A stretch of 64,000 nt of DNA from positions 11,302,643-11,366,642 of the forward strand of contig CM057140.1 in assembly GCA_029964075.1 (NCBI GenBank). Reading direction: 5' to 3'. This DNA is from Patiria pectinifera (lineage: Eukaryota > Echinodermata > Asteroidea > Valvatida > Asterinidae). The notes under the pieces were generated by a model that ran no database searches, was not told the origin of the DNA, and saw only the letters and a program-made list of their open reading frames with translations. Each line of letters opens with the position of its first letter. The stretch's first letter is position 1. Made by a program: the position numbers and the translations under genes. Positions 13,501-24,604 of this stretch are shown piece by piece.

Positions 13501-14317
13501 CTCAATACTGCGTGTGACGTGAGTCCCAAAAGATAAAATAAAAAAATGCAACACAAGAAAATAGTCTGGCACACGAAACAGCCAGTCCAACCCTTTCAGT
13601 GCTGCATCAATCGTGTCGAAAGAAACATCTGGTACCCAGTCTCTAAAAAAAAAATCATAGTCATGCCACCAGACTACTGAAGGGTCAATCTTTTAAAGTT
13701 GGACATGTACCAGTCAAGTCCTGGGTTTCAATCAGTGAAATCACTTGGCTTCACTCCCAGGTGCAAAATGTTAAATTAAAGTCTCCTTAGGCCTAAAGAA
13801 TTGAATTGAGACCTCAAACTCGGCCAGTGAAGTGTTATGTAGGCTAGGGCCTTGTCTTTGCCTCATGAAAAATTTGGTGTAATTTTGTTGGCTAAAGAGT
13901 GAGTAAAGTTGGCCTGATTTTGTTTTGCATATTATCTGCACTCAAGGTCCCAGTCTGGGCTAAGCCAACTCAACTTACATCCGTCACGTAGCTTTTTTCT
14001 CCGTAAGTATCGTAAGCAGGGTATTCCCAGCCATGCTGGCAGGTCGTCGTGTTCTCTGTCAGTGTCCCGTTCAGGACTCTGTACATATGACAACTGTCGG
14101 GAACATGGCGACCGTCTTTGACGATAAAAGGCGTGGTTTCATTGGCTGAAAAGCCCGGCGGCGGCTTACAGTAGTGCTCCACTGATTGGTTGATCGTGAA
14201 GGCCACACAGGTGAGTTGTATGGCCGCCAGAGTCAGGCCCAGACCAAAGATGACAAAGTTGGTGTTCTGCACACGTCCACTAAGGCCTACAATCTTAAGA
14301 CTTTCGTCTACATCCAT
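7575..14317 (-). CDS. SLC22-family organic ion transporter (major facilitator)
   Basis: A 12-helix plasma-membrane carrier of the organic cation/anion/carnitine transporter family; the substrate cannot be read from sequence. Coding exons, in transcript order: 14317-13979, 13205-12975, 12281-12085, 10939-10541, 9795-9661, 9172-9087, 8922-8802, 8229-8157, 7739-7575. All junctions are GT..AG with matching phases and give 581 residues. Visible family marks: TM1 at residues 21-41; a large extracellular loop with N-glycosylation sequons (ANET, LNGT, ENTT) and cysteines; the loop 2-3 motif GQAGDMLGRR; FGRKRP between TM8 and TM9; SAEIFPTVLR; and the C-terminal LPETKNKPLPETYED. The TM6-TM7 cytoplasmic loop is long and charged (about residues 265-375). 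The start MDVDESLK follows directly after an acceptor (GACAG|AGATGG), so the 5'UTR is spliced. Orthology within SLC22 is unresolved; human SLC22A16 lies on 6q21, not far from ZUP1. Confidence 0.93.
10046..10303. mobile_element. Mariner-like MITE in SLC22 intron
   Basis: A 258 bp element with near-perfect terminal inverted repeats TATACAGGGTGAGTAAAA at the left and TTTTACTCACCCTGTATA at the right, both bounded by TA as in Tc1/mariner insertions. It has no coding capacity and lies in the intron between the exons at 9661-9795 and 10541-10939. Confidence 0.75.
11232..11549 (-). repeat. tRNA-derived SINE in SLC22 intron
   Basis: Read on the minus strand, the head carries an A-box-like AGTGGCTCGTGGTCTGG followed by a consensus B box GGTTCGAGTCC, the split internal promoter of RNA polymerase III. 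The body (CAGGAGTAAATGGGTAC, CTCCCCAGGGAGCTGAGA) matches the truncated copy at 7200-7452. The tRNA-like part would not fold as a clean functional tRNA, and the shared body downstream marks it as a SINE. Confidence 0.75.
11611..11847. mobile_element. Foldback MITE, GGGCCAATTTCAC family copy 1
   Basis: A 237 bp element whose ends are GGGCCAATTTCACGGC and GCCGTGAAATTGGCCC, flanked by a 3 bp duplication TAG. The inverted repeat continues inward (AAAGCAGGTTACCAGCC at the left, GGCTGGTAACCTGCTTTT at the right), so most of the element folds into one hairpin. A sister copy is at 31711-31939. It lies in an SLC22 intron. Confidence 0.8.
13499..13970. repeat. Dispersed repeat R1, copy 1
   Basis: About 470 bp similar throughout to 26912-27400. 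Shared landmarks are GAAAGAAACATCTGG / CAAAAGAAACATCTGG, a CCAGTCCAA block, GTTGGCCTGATTT near the right end, and CAGTCTG close to the end. Two copies 13 kb apart in one window suggest an unnamed interspersed element. I see no coding capacity and no clear terminal repeats. Confidence 0.6.
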
Positions 14318-15165
14318 CTCTGTCAAAAACAAAACAGAACGATTAGAAGCAGCAACACCGATTCAAAACATTATTATGGTTCCCAAGCAACCACACATAT
14401 ATGCCTCAGTAATACCTGAAATATCAAACGGAGGCCAAATACTGGACTGAATTAATATAACGTCAATTCCGTTCTTGTTTGCAGTACTAATGTTTGTGTT
14501 TCAGTCTGTCCGATTGTCCAAAACTGGGGCTCGCAAACAGATTTTTCGCTCGCATATACAAAAACATGACGAGTTCACAGGAGGAAAAGGTACGAATATT
14601 TTACGAGCCGAGTGGAGTGGCAGATGTTATTACTTGACCTTTATTACCCCGTTTTTAAGCACCTGCACCAACTCGGATAAACTTGGTGTAGGTTTACAAT
14701 TTTGGTGCAAATTCTCCTTGTGGAAGATGTGGGTTCCTATCATCACCCAGAAAAAAGGTCATATAAGCCTACATTGGTGAAGCAAAAAACCAAAAAAAAA
14801 AAAACCCAAAAACTTGCAAAACTGTGGATAATTGAAGGGTGTGCTTTAAGGCAAGGATCAAAATGTCTTATATTATAGAATTCGTTATCAAACTTGTGTC
14901 TGCGTCAAATTAAGGTACATTATATAGATGGTAATAAATTAATTGCACGCAGTACAGCGTACAGAGGGGTTTGCTGACTTGGTCCAAGTGTTCTAACTTT
15001 TTACTCGGCAAAACAAACGCACAATGGGCTTTTAAACAATTGAAAGAAAATCCTTCGTCTTCCCGCCCCCTCCCCACTCAATCTAATTTTGTCCATTATA
15101 AGCGGCAACCAATTTTTCCTCTTTCACATTAAGAGCACAGCCCTACAAAAATGAGGAATTCTTAC

Positions 15166-15200
15166 CTGCGTTCTTAGATACACTCCCGTTGCAACATGTA
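15166..15200 (-). other. Probable 5'UTR exon of SLC22 gene
   Basis: On the minus strand a consensus donor CGCAG|GTAAG occurs at 15166/15165, about 850 bp upstream of the coding exon whose start follows directly after an acceptor (GACAG|AG). This fits a non-coding first exon. The upstream limit is not determined. Confidence 0.4.
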
Positions 15201-15454
15201 GGCCTAGCTTGTATGAATCTCAACTAGACCGATCTTGACTTTGAAACACGACACGACCTTTCGACCGTGACAAGGTTCACGGTAGTTAGAACGCCAATAA
15301 ATTTGCAAGGACGCTTCTGGAGTTTGCCAATACTATTTGGTCCTCATTCTGCTATGCTCTACATGTGATATGCTAACATTTACCCATGTCAGTATCATGC
15401 ATCGTATTTGTATGATTGGTGACGCTTATCAAAGTTGATGTGAACATACAAAAC

Positions 15455-15480
15455 AAAAAGTAGGCTATAGCCTACTTTTT
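15455..15480. repeat. Perfect 26 bp palindrome
   Basis: The core TAGGCTATAGCCTA is extended to AAAAAG on the left and CTTTTT on the right with full symmetry. It could form a 13 bp stem in single strands. It lies immediately left of the CGTGTCG-rich element. Confidence 0.85.
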
Positions 15481-15494
15481 GCATAGATGCATAT

Positions 15495-16085
15495 AAGGCC
15501 TTTTCACACTACGAAAAATCACCGTGTGGTACACGGGTCCGACACGTGTAAAATGGACAAACCTTTTCACACTACAACATTTGAACACGGCACTGACCCG
15601 TGTAGAGCGCTCGACCCGTGTCGAAACTTACCCTACTCGGGAGGTGGGTTGAGAATTCTCGATCCGTGTCGAGAAGTCCGACACGTGTTGAAAGCCGTAG
15701 TGTGAACACTTTCGGGTTACGTTCGATCCGAGTACAACCGCATATCGACTCATCGGACGCGGACCGGCCGGACAACGAGAGTGCGTGCATGCAGCAGCAC
15801 GCTGTAGTTGTTACTTTTTAGCATGCAACGAAATAACCTTCGGACCTGCTGCCCTGTCGCGCCACCACCGGTGTGATATGAAAATCTAACTCGTATGAAA
15901 ATCTGACTCATTTTCCCTTTTATTTGTTAAACCCTTTCACGTAACCGGTCCCTCTCCTAAACGCTGGGTTTGCGATGAGTAGTGTGAAAACGTAGCGAAA
16001 TTGAACCGTGTTGAAATTTTTAGAAGTCGACACGGGTTGGAACCGTGTAGATTTCGACACGGATCGAACGTTCATAGTGTGAACA
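15495..16085. mobile_element. DNA-element-like repeat with internal CGTGTCG repeats
   Basis: The boundaries resemble inverted termini: TTTTCACACTAC near 15499 and again near 15557, and the complementary (G/A)TAGTGTGAA at about 15700, 15980 and 16073. Inside, forms of ACCCGTGTCGA / TCGACACGGGT recur many times in both orientations. This looks like a non-autonomous element with subterminal repeats that bind its transposase. Superfamily unknown; exact ends uncertain. Confidence 0.5.
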
Positions 16086-16089
16086 ACGT

Positions 16090-18225
16090 ATCAGGAAAAA
16101 TGGTTTTATTATTTCCCTGTTCAATAATATTGGAAATTAACTCAAACCGAGTTTTGTTGACTCCCGAAGAGCTTTTCTGACGCTTAACTTAACAAGTGCG
16201 AGTGCACAATAAGCTCTGGCCGTGTTGCAAGAAGTCTTTTATGAAAGTGTCAAAATTATCCCTTACTAGAGCTGAAAAATACGACGCCGATGGCACATAT
16301 GGAACACCATACTTTTAGTCAATTTTCGGGACAAACAGACAGACCGACCACCAAGTGACGTGTAGAAGCTCCTGCCAGACCTTAAAATCAATGACATAGT
16401 TATCGTTCGATTCCAATGAAAGCGACTTCAGGCTTAAAATGCGACTACAGTACGCAATACTGAGGCAAGCCTGGGATTGGACAGTGAGATCACGTGGCCT
16501 ACAAGTTACGTTGGACAGGTGCTCTGTGACGCCTGCTAACTTTAGATTAACAAAATAATTTACGATTGAAAAATTACAATAAAATTACATTTGCTGAAGT
16601 AATTAGGTATTATTCATTCTCATCCCCTTTTTTCTTTTAACCTTTAAAACACCAAACTATATGTATTTTTTTTTTTTTAGAAATCAAGAAATGATTCGCA
16701 TGAAAGTTTCCACTGCCACGTCACTTTTTAAAAGCTAATATTGCGTCTGAAGTAAAGCAAGCTTCGTTGTATTTTCCGCGAAGTGAGTGAAGGTTCTGTT
16801 GCCAGAAGAGCAGCGCCGCGAAACGCGGCCCAGTATCAAACTTGGCTTAGTTTTCATCAGTAGCATAAGCATTTCAAATATAAAACCGCACTATAGTAGC
16901 CACTGAATGAGAATGATATAACCCTCCCTGGGGCAATATAGTGGCTTATTACCAAACTAATAATCCCAATGGTACGTGCCGGTCAACGGGTCAAGGGGAT
17001 GAGCAGATTACGAGATTAAGCTTTTTACCACAAGAACCAATATTAAAATCATCCCCTTAATACAATGCTTCCTTTACTCGAGATTTTATTCCAGGCTAAT
17101 ATAAACTGAACAAACTACTATAAAAGAAGTGAAACGACCCTGGTTTGAAAGAAAAAAATGATAGTTTTAAACGCAGTTACGATGTTTACAACAAGAATGT
17201 ACAAAATACATACATGTGTTATCTCTTCTGTGGTATAATACATGAGTGGTTTCACGGCTGTAATACTTTTGTAGCCAGCGCCAATAACGATTGTGTAACA
17301 CATTTTAACAAAATGATAAACGATTGATAAAATATAAATAATTTATATCTTGGCATCACTTTCAATGCCTTCTTTGTGAACAATAGTCAATTGTAAAGTC
17401 AAATATACCTTCGAGCTACTGATTGCTGTAATGGCAAGTAAAAGCTTTTTAAAAGAAATATATATTTTAGAAATTTAGGTGGAATTGGCACAATGTTACC
17501 TTTAACTAGAGCACCCTCTGTTGATAGGTTAAGGATCTTTGAATTTTTTTCCGTGAACTTATTTACACCTTTTCCAATGAATACTTTTCATAATGGAAAA
17601 TCTGAGAAATAATTTTAAGTTGTTTCCACAGAAAGTGAAGTTTAGGGATTTGAACAGAGAAATCAGACACAAATTACAATAATTTTCTATCACTTCGAGT
17701 TTTTGGTTGCAGACCAGCAAATAAACTGCCACAGACCTCAATGATAATAGCCCCCGTCCAATTCTCAAGATCAGGAAAAATACTCGCAACTCTCCTATGT
17801 GTTTGAGACACCCATCAAATGAAAGCTTGTTTCATCATCTTTCATTTTCTGTTCAATTTTTGGGCGTAATCTGATGACGCTTCGGAGAAACTTCCCTCCA
17901 AAGACAATCACACCTAAAAGTAGTGCCAAGCCCATCGCCATTTAAAAAAATGATGCCTATACGCTCCATTGCAAAAAGGAGCAACTTTTGGGCCTAACTT
18001 CATCCAAATTTTCACAGAAATACAATGATGCACTCCTGATCACGGCTTCCACCCTTCTGTTTTTTAAAAACCCTCAAGTTCATGACCCAAAAAATACTCT
18101 AATAGCAAAAAATTGAGGGCCTACAAATCGTGATTTGGTCCGGGTATCATATCATTTTGGGCCTATTTACTGGCCTGCACCCTGTTGGTTTTGCAGACAA
18201 ATATGCTAGAGGGCGCTATGACATC
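16090..18225. other. Intergenic, nothing recognised
   Basis: No exon of a known family, no strong repeat structure, and open frames only of chance length. GC content is lower than in the flanking genes. Confidence 0.5.
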
Positions 18226-18233
18226 AACTGCAT

Positions 18234-18479
18234 TTCGCTCGTACCCCCCGCCCTGCAAACAGGACACTGGTCAGGGCTGACGTCATTTGAGCTCTCATTG
18301 GATAGATTTGCGTGACCTGTGACGTAGAACGCGTCACACAAACTAGCTTCCGGTGCCCATATCATGCGTAGCGCGCGCTAGCTGCACGAGAAGGTCAATC
18401 TGTATTTCCTTCACAAGATTCTGTGAAGCTCATCAGCCCTTACCAGCGCCCTGTTTGCAGGGCGAGGGGTACGAGCGAA
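18234..18479. mobile_element. MITE with 9 bp target duplication (MULE-like)
   Basis: A 246 bp element. Its left end TTCGCTCGTACCCC and right end GGGGTACGAGCGAA are exact inverted repeats, followed inward by a CGCCCTGCAAACAGG pair. It is flanked by the perfect direct repeat CAACTGCAT (18225-18233 and 18480-18488). A 9 bp duplication is typical of Mutator-like elements. There is no coding capacity. Confidence 0.8.
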
Positions 18480-19252
18480 CAACTGCATGGGCAAAGTATA
18501 TTGTAGCTGCACTTATCATATGGACAAAAATAGAAGGAAGACTTTTGTACGGCAGTGGATCAATGCATTACAAAAAGTATAAAAGTTAAAAATGAACTTT
18601 CATGTACATCATGTTACATGTAATCGGAGCGGAACAAAATAATCTTACAAAGTGCAAATCAGATGAGAAGAGTAAACAAATAGGTGAAACAATAATGACC
18701 ATGCATAGTATATTTCTGTCTCTATATATGGAAAGTAAAAAGTAATTTGGATAGATCAAACGTAGACTTTACAGACCTCGGATTTGTGATTGACCTTGAT
18801 CATGGCTTTCTTTCAGACCGGAGAACTTTACTTTGCTGGAACGGAAAAAAGAACAAGAGGGGAGATCAGTGTAGCTGGGATTCACACTCGAAAAGAGTGA
18901 GACTGAATAATCAGTTTGTCACACTGTAACATCTTTGGAATTTTCGTTTCGCGTTTACTACCATTCGTGTGACTTACGAACGAGTCTAAAATGCAGCCTC
19001 CCAGTAGGCTCCTACCCCCGAGGCCTCCCCAGTTCAAACAATGCATCCAGAATCTTGGATAGGTAAATCCCTGCTGGTCAAGGGTAACTTTATCACATAG
19101 GCACTTTGTTTCTTCAGTTAATTTGATCGCAAAAATATTTACAACTCAATTCTCGACTGAAAGCCTGAAGTAAACCAATACAATTTCAACTTCAAACCAC
19201 AAAATGACAGTACAACAAAAAATCATCAATGAGTAAGATCTGAAAAACTCAC

Positions 19253-22200
19253 CTCGTATTCCTGATCAGATGTCATCAGCCTATCAACACTCACGATCTG
19301 GTACTGCTTGGCCTTCATCTGAGTAAGGCTCTTCCTGATTGGTCGCATGGCGTAGGCATCCAGCTTAGCTGACCCCAGACCCTGCCCATCAATGACCTTG
19401 TAGCTGGGGTCAAAGAGCAGGAGCCTGATGGAGCCATCCTTGTGAACCTCACAGCCAATGATGGTCCTGCTGTGCCCTGGAATAAAATGATCGACGAAAA
19501 GGTTATTACTTTATGTCCACTTTCCTCAAAGCATCATGAAAGCTAGGGCCTCATCTGCTATGAGTAACTCACTGTTGATCAAGTGTTGGAGTCATCACAC
19601 AGTCAACGAAAGGTCATCCACTCTCACGTCAACCCTCCTGCTGTCTGAACAGTCACAGACTGTCACAAAACCAATCCCTTTCGCTGCCGTGCATTTTACA
19701 CAGGCTACTCACCAACAGTCAGATCATATTTTGAGCAAGCACTGTGACTAGTCAAATTCAGTCAACAGACAAAAACAGGCAAATGGTAGGCACAGCTGGC
19801 TTATCAATCACCTACAGTCAAAGCATAGCTGTATCGAGTTACATTTAACAGCCACAGCCGGCCAGTCCTGCTTTATGTAGGCTGGGAGCTCTTAGCTGTT
19901 ATAAACAGTCATTTGATTGATTTTGATTTCAAAAACAACTTGGCACATGTTTGCACAGGCGGGTTAAATGAACTCTTCATAATGCATGCATTATTCATCT
20001 CTTCCAACTTGTGCTTTGACTTGTGACATGACTCATGATTAGATTTATGATTTGACTTGCGATTGAAAGCAGAAAAAGCAAAGCTGGAGAAAAACCATCA
20101 CAAGTCGATCACAAGTCTTCCAGTTTCATTCAATTCAAGTGGCAAGTAATATCATGAACTATGACAAAGTCATTTATTTGTCATTGTTCATCCCCTCAGA
20201 CTTATGAGCGACTTTGTGATGAGATTGGGATTCGACTTGTTATTGACTTGGGATTAAACTAAGGACTGACTTGTGATTTGACTTGTGATGGGCTTGTGAT
20301 TTGACTTATGAATTGACTTGCGGGGGACTTTGTGATTTGCCTTGTAATGAGCTTGGAATTTGACTTGTGATTGACTTGTGATTAAAATAAGGCATGGACA
20401 AGTGATTTGAATTGTGATGGGCTTGTGATTGACTAGTGATTCCACTTGTGATGGGCTGGTGATTGACTTATAATGGGCTGGTGATTGACTTGATATTGAC
20501 CTGTGATACACTTGACTCAAACTCAAGGGTATAGGTTACATCCAATCCACTAGTTGCTGGCTTTGCATCCCAAGACAGCTACATCCCAAATGACTTTAAA
20601 AAAACACACCTGTTGTCATCAGTATAGTATACACACCTTCGTGTTGAAGGTACAGTGGTGTCTTTCTTGTCTGGATGCTTTCCCTTCTAGTAGCATTATT
20701 CCCGAGAACTCGCAGCTTCAGAGTAGCTGCTCCAGGCTTTCCAAAATAGTCCCGAACCCACTCAAACATGAGTGGGTGGGTACCGCCTCTCCCAGAAGGG
20801 GTGTGAAAGTCAACCAGTCGACACTTGGCCCGGAGGGAGGAAAGAACAGCCGTGATTTCTGTGGCGCCAATCCACTTGCGAGTGTTGGCTACCCGGCCAC
20901 CGAGCTGTTCCCGTCCCTGGGGGTCGAAGCCTTTAGCCCAGGCTGACTCGATCAGCTGCTGGAGCTTGGAGATGGAGGGAATGGCATTCTGACCTAAAAA
21001 AAGATGGTAGACAATATTTTTGGGGGATAAATTTTAGTGTTGGGGGCGTGGATCTGAAAACAGGTCTTGCCTTTAAGATCTTACAAGTTTTACATCATTT
21101 TATAAAAAGGTGTATATGAACAATTACCACTGAAGAGAACCTGCCGGTACTCGTCGATGCGCACCAGTGAAGACAGCAACATATGCAGGTTCCGGTAGCC
21201 ACAGCCCCATCCCTTGTCACCGTAAGTGGAGGAGTAGTGGTCAGTGTCACTGCATAACCTGACGTAGCTCAAGCCTGGAGTTGTCTGATCAGTGTAGTAG
21301 GTCACCATCTTCTGAATCAAACCTGGAATGTAAAGTGTTGGAGGATTCGTGTCTGTGGATCATACATTAACAACTACTTTGAGACACATTGTTTGTGAGT
21401 TGGATACTGCACCACAAATCTATTCTTGTTCTCGGTTGGTTTTTCCCCTAAGGACTCTGCAGGGGAGTAATAACAGGAGGCCAGAAACACCGGGGCAAAC
21501 CCCTTCTCTTAGCGATAAGTGTTACTGGGTTCTTTTACGTGCATTGCATTTAACACACAGGACCTACGGCTTTACGTCCCATCCGAGGGGCGAAGCAATG
21601 ATGGTTAAGTGCCTTGCTTAAGGGCACAAGTGTCCACCCGGCGGGCTCGAACCCACGCCACTGTTGCCTCTGAAACACCAGAGCACGAGTCCGGTGCTTC
21701 TTAGCCGCTTGACCATGCCACTCCATTGTAAATATAACTGTAACTGTAAAGTATGAATCATAGTAGCTGAATTATGGTATTCAACTATACTGAGTAGAAC
21801 TTTTTTTTTTTTTGGTGGGGAGGGTATGTTTTGCAGAATGCATGTTGCTCGGAAATTGATAAAAAACCCAGATGTTACTTTTCTTTTGGGCGTAACATGA
21901 AGCTTTGATTATGAACCTCAAGTTAATTTTAAAGCTTTTTAGTGATTAACATATAATCATTTAAAAATAAAGTAATTGAAGAAAGAAAGGTTTCAAACTT
22001 ACCAGGGGTACGTGACTTTCCATCGTCAACTCCTACAGCCAAGGATCGTTTGAGGCTTGTCTTTCGCTGGTTGTAATCGCTGACGGTGATCTGGCCTCGG
22101 GTTACTGCTTTCTCCAGGTCTTGCTCAGACTGTTGCTTGTGGCTCCCGACCTCATCCATGCCATACTTTGCCTTTTTATGAAGAAGAAAAGATTGTTGAA

Positions 22201-23940
22201 GTGGGGTTATCAAGGCACATACACGTATCTGGGGGGGGGGGGGTGCTATATATCTACTCACATACAGATGGAAATTATCCATTTAAATTTTTTTAATGAA
22301 ATTGTAATTGAATATTAGAATTTCGTATTAGCATGCGATGTATCACTAGTCAAAGCTAACATTATGGTTATCATGACTTCTCAAAATACCTGCAACTGTT
22401 TGAAAGTTTCCCTTTGCTGCCGTTCCTGTAACTGTCGTTCTTCTTCAGCCAATTGTCTGGCAAGTTGTCGGTCACTGGAGACTGACTCCTGACCTTTGAC
22501 TTCAAAGTGACCTTCCACATGGTCATTGAGAGATGTCGGGTTCAGTCCGCCCATCCCACACACTGGACATACCGATTGCTGGGGATTTGAGCTTGCGCTT
22601 GTGCTGGGGCCGGCCTCATCGTCAAAGGGTGAGGGCTCTGTTGCTGGTTGGTCCCTGCTGTCGTCGGATATTGCGTGTTCTGTGTTGACGTGCACAGTCA
22701 AGAAGTCCGGGTCGTAGCTTCCAAGCCCGCATATCGGGCACGTGATCACCGTTTCCAGGTTTTGCGCCTGTTTGCTAAGACTCAAGAGTGTCGGCTTTGG
22801 AACCTTGGGTTTCTGGATCATGGACGTGTTCCACTGGTTCCCATTCTGAGCCGGTTGCTTCTCCACGCAGGGACTTGCCAAAAAATTGCTGTGTTTACTT
22901 TCAATGTGCCTCATCATTGCATCTGGGTCAAGACCTGAGATATCACAGAAAGGACACTCTGGATCTGATATGTCATTATCCTGATCTAAATTTTGATCAT
23001 CTGATTCTTTCATAGAAGAAACTCCAGAGGCACACGTGTCTTCAACTACATTCTTCCGCACAGACTTACTGGGACTGAATATCCGAAGGAATTTCTTAAA
23101 TGGGCTTGCAGTTGATGTCGGTGAGGACGAAGATGACCTGTCTGTGGAATCTCCAGCGGTAGAGCTGACGTCAGCTGCACTGCTGCTGGCACTTGAGGAG
23201 CTCAACTGGGCCTTGCTTCTCGATCGTTTTCGCTCAAGAATCTTTCCCTGATTGGGTGGCTCACTTTCTTTTTCAGAATCTGCGCAACTGTCTTCCATTC
23301 TGCTTGGTTTCTCTACGGTGTCACAGCAGTTTGAGTTTGCGTAGCCATTCAAGAGACACTGCTCGTTTGAACATGACGATTCTGAGCTGCCCTTACCGTC
23401 AGTTTCCATGTTTTCACTGAGGCCAAAACTACAGGCGCAAGGTCTGGACTTCACCTTTTCACCGTCTCTTCTTGTAGAAGGGTCCGATGTAGTCTTTGTC
23501 ACCTCAGAATCAGCTGGAATCTTACTTCTATCCACTGCTTGGCTGGCTCCAGCAATTGTGAAGGAGGACTCGCAACGTTCTTCCTCCGAGTTCTGGCATC
23601 CTTCCATGCTCTCATCGGGATCAAATTTTCTCATCTTTAATTCGTAATCAACCGATTCTGATGATCCATTTGAATTTGGACAATGATCCACCAGACTGGA
23701 TGCCGTAACTAAAGATGATGCTGAATCTTCCTGTCCAAGTCTGCCTGGGCTCAACACTGTGGAATGCGCAGTGTTCACATGAAGGTCTAACTCTTCCAAG
23801 GTCAAATGTCGAAGGTCACACATCGGGCAGTTGCCCGCATTCTCCTCGTGGTCTAGGAGCATGTGGGTTCGCAGGTCGCCTTCTGTCGAGCACTCCTGGC
23901 CACAGATTGCACAGTTGAAGCCCTGTAGAGTCGACGCCAT
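19253..23940 (-). CDS. ZUP1: ZUP1/ZUFSP, K63-ubiquitin-specific cysteine peptidase (last exon unresolved)
   Basis: Deubiquitinase that cleaves long K63-linked ubiquitin chains, linked to genome stability in the nucleus (family knowledge). Coding exons in transcript order: 23940-22390, 22171-22003, 21322-21128, 20993-20637, 19476-19253; phases agree and give 832 residues so far. Five C2H2-like fingers: C10/C13/H26/H31, C38/C41/H54/H59, C329/C332/H345/H350, C401/C404/H417/H422, C458/C461/H474/H478. A ubiquitin-binding helix-like stretch follows at about 488-517. The peptidase domain follows: GDKGWGCGYRN with the catalytic Cys at about 614, LQHEGHSRTIIG carrying the catalytic His, and LLLFDPS carrying the Asp. 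The start ATG sits just after an acceptor (CCCCAG|GCTATAAAGCT). The protein is much longer than human (about 578 residues) because of a Ser-rich, Cys-bearing linker between fingers 2 and 3. The final exon ends ..DQEYE|gtgagt; the C-terminal tail lies further left and I could not place it. Confidence 0.92.
19671..19970. repeat. Dispersed repeat R2, copy 1
   Basis: About 280-300 bp strongly similar to 29195-29490. Shared blocks include ACACAGGCTA(C/G)TCACCAACA, AAGCACTGTGACTAGTCAAA, CACAGCTGGCTT and ACAACTTGGCACA. It lies in the ZUP1 intron between the exons at 19253-19476 and 20637-20993. No clear termini or coding capacity. Confidence 0.7.
20165..20525. repeat. Degenerate minisatellite (GACTTGTGATT units)
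   Basis: Roughly 360 bp made of variants of GACTTGTGATTTGACTTGTGATGG with irregular spacing, inside a ZUP1 intron. The open reading frame across it on the minus strand (Ser/Gln/Ile-rich repeats) is a consequence of the repeat, not a gene. Confidence 0.75.
21385..21725 (-). repeat. tRNA-derived SINE in ZUP1 intron
   Basis: Read on the minus strand it opens with an A-box-like GGCATGGTCAAGCGGCTAAG and, after a Leu/Ser-tRNA-like long variable region, a B box GGTTCGAGCCC. A conserved body follows (TGCTTCGCCCCTCGGATGGG, ACGTAAAAGAACCCAGTAAC in sense). It lies in the intron between the exons at 21128-21322 and 22003-22171. Confidence 0.75.
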
Positions 23941-24604
23941 AGCTTTATAGCCTGGGGTAGTGATAATCAAATTAGAATTTAAATGTGCATGTTTTGATTA
24001 ATACTGACAAATAACACAAATCACAACATTCTTTTGTCATCGTTTAGGCCCTATCCCTTTACTTTAATACATGTGACCTGATTTGTGATCGACTCAAAAA
24101 TGCTTGATTAAAACGACTCTGTACAAAAAAAGGAAATGTGATATTTATTGAGCCTAGTTTCCTCCCCCATGTTCTGACATAAGAGCGCTTGACATAAGAT
24201 GAAAACTGATCCATGAAAACTGATGCGTCACAAAACATGCATAATGTTGGTGTACATTTTTATTTCATTTTTGAACAATAATTTTGACTTATTGGAAAAA
24301 CATGATGGAACAAACAAAATGGGAATTATTGTCAAAACAATATTTTGAAGGTATAACCATGGAGGTAGGAAAAACCACAATGTTTATTTCCAAGAACTTT
24401 TTTTCATAAATTTAACTGGAAACATAAACATGTCAATGACTTTTAAGAAAGAATCGCAATGATTGTAAAACAGAAAACAAAACATGCATTAACATTTAGG
24501 ATCGAGGAATATCATCAGATCATATGCCGTGCCAACACGTTCGCACTCAAGATGCCTTTTCGCTGTTTAAAAACACCATGACCGTCATCAAGTCATTGAC
24601 TTAC

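Noticed and set aside
20254..20526. 90-codon minus-strand frame, Ser/Gln/Ile-rich
   Set aside because: Generated by the GACTTGTGATT minisatellite.
22526..23918. Several plus-strand frames opposite ZUP1 exon 1
   Set aside because: Shadow frames of the long, GC-richer coding exon on the minus strand.
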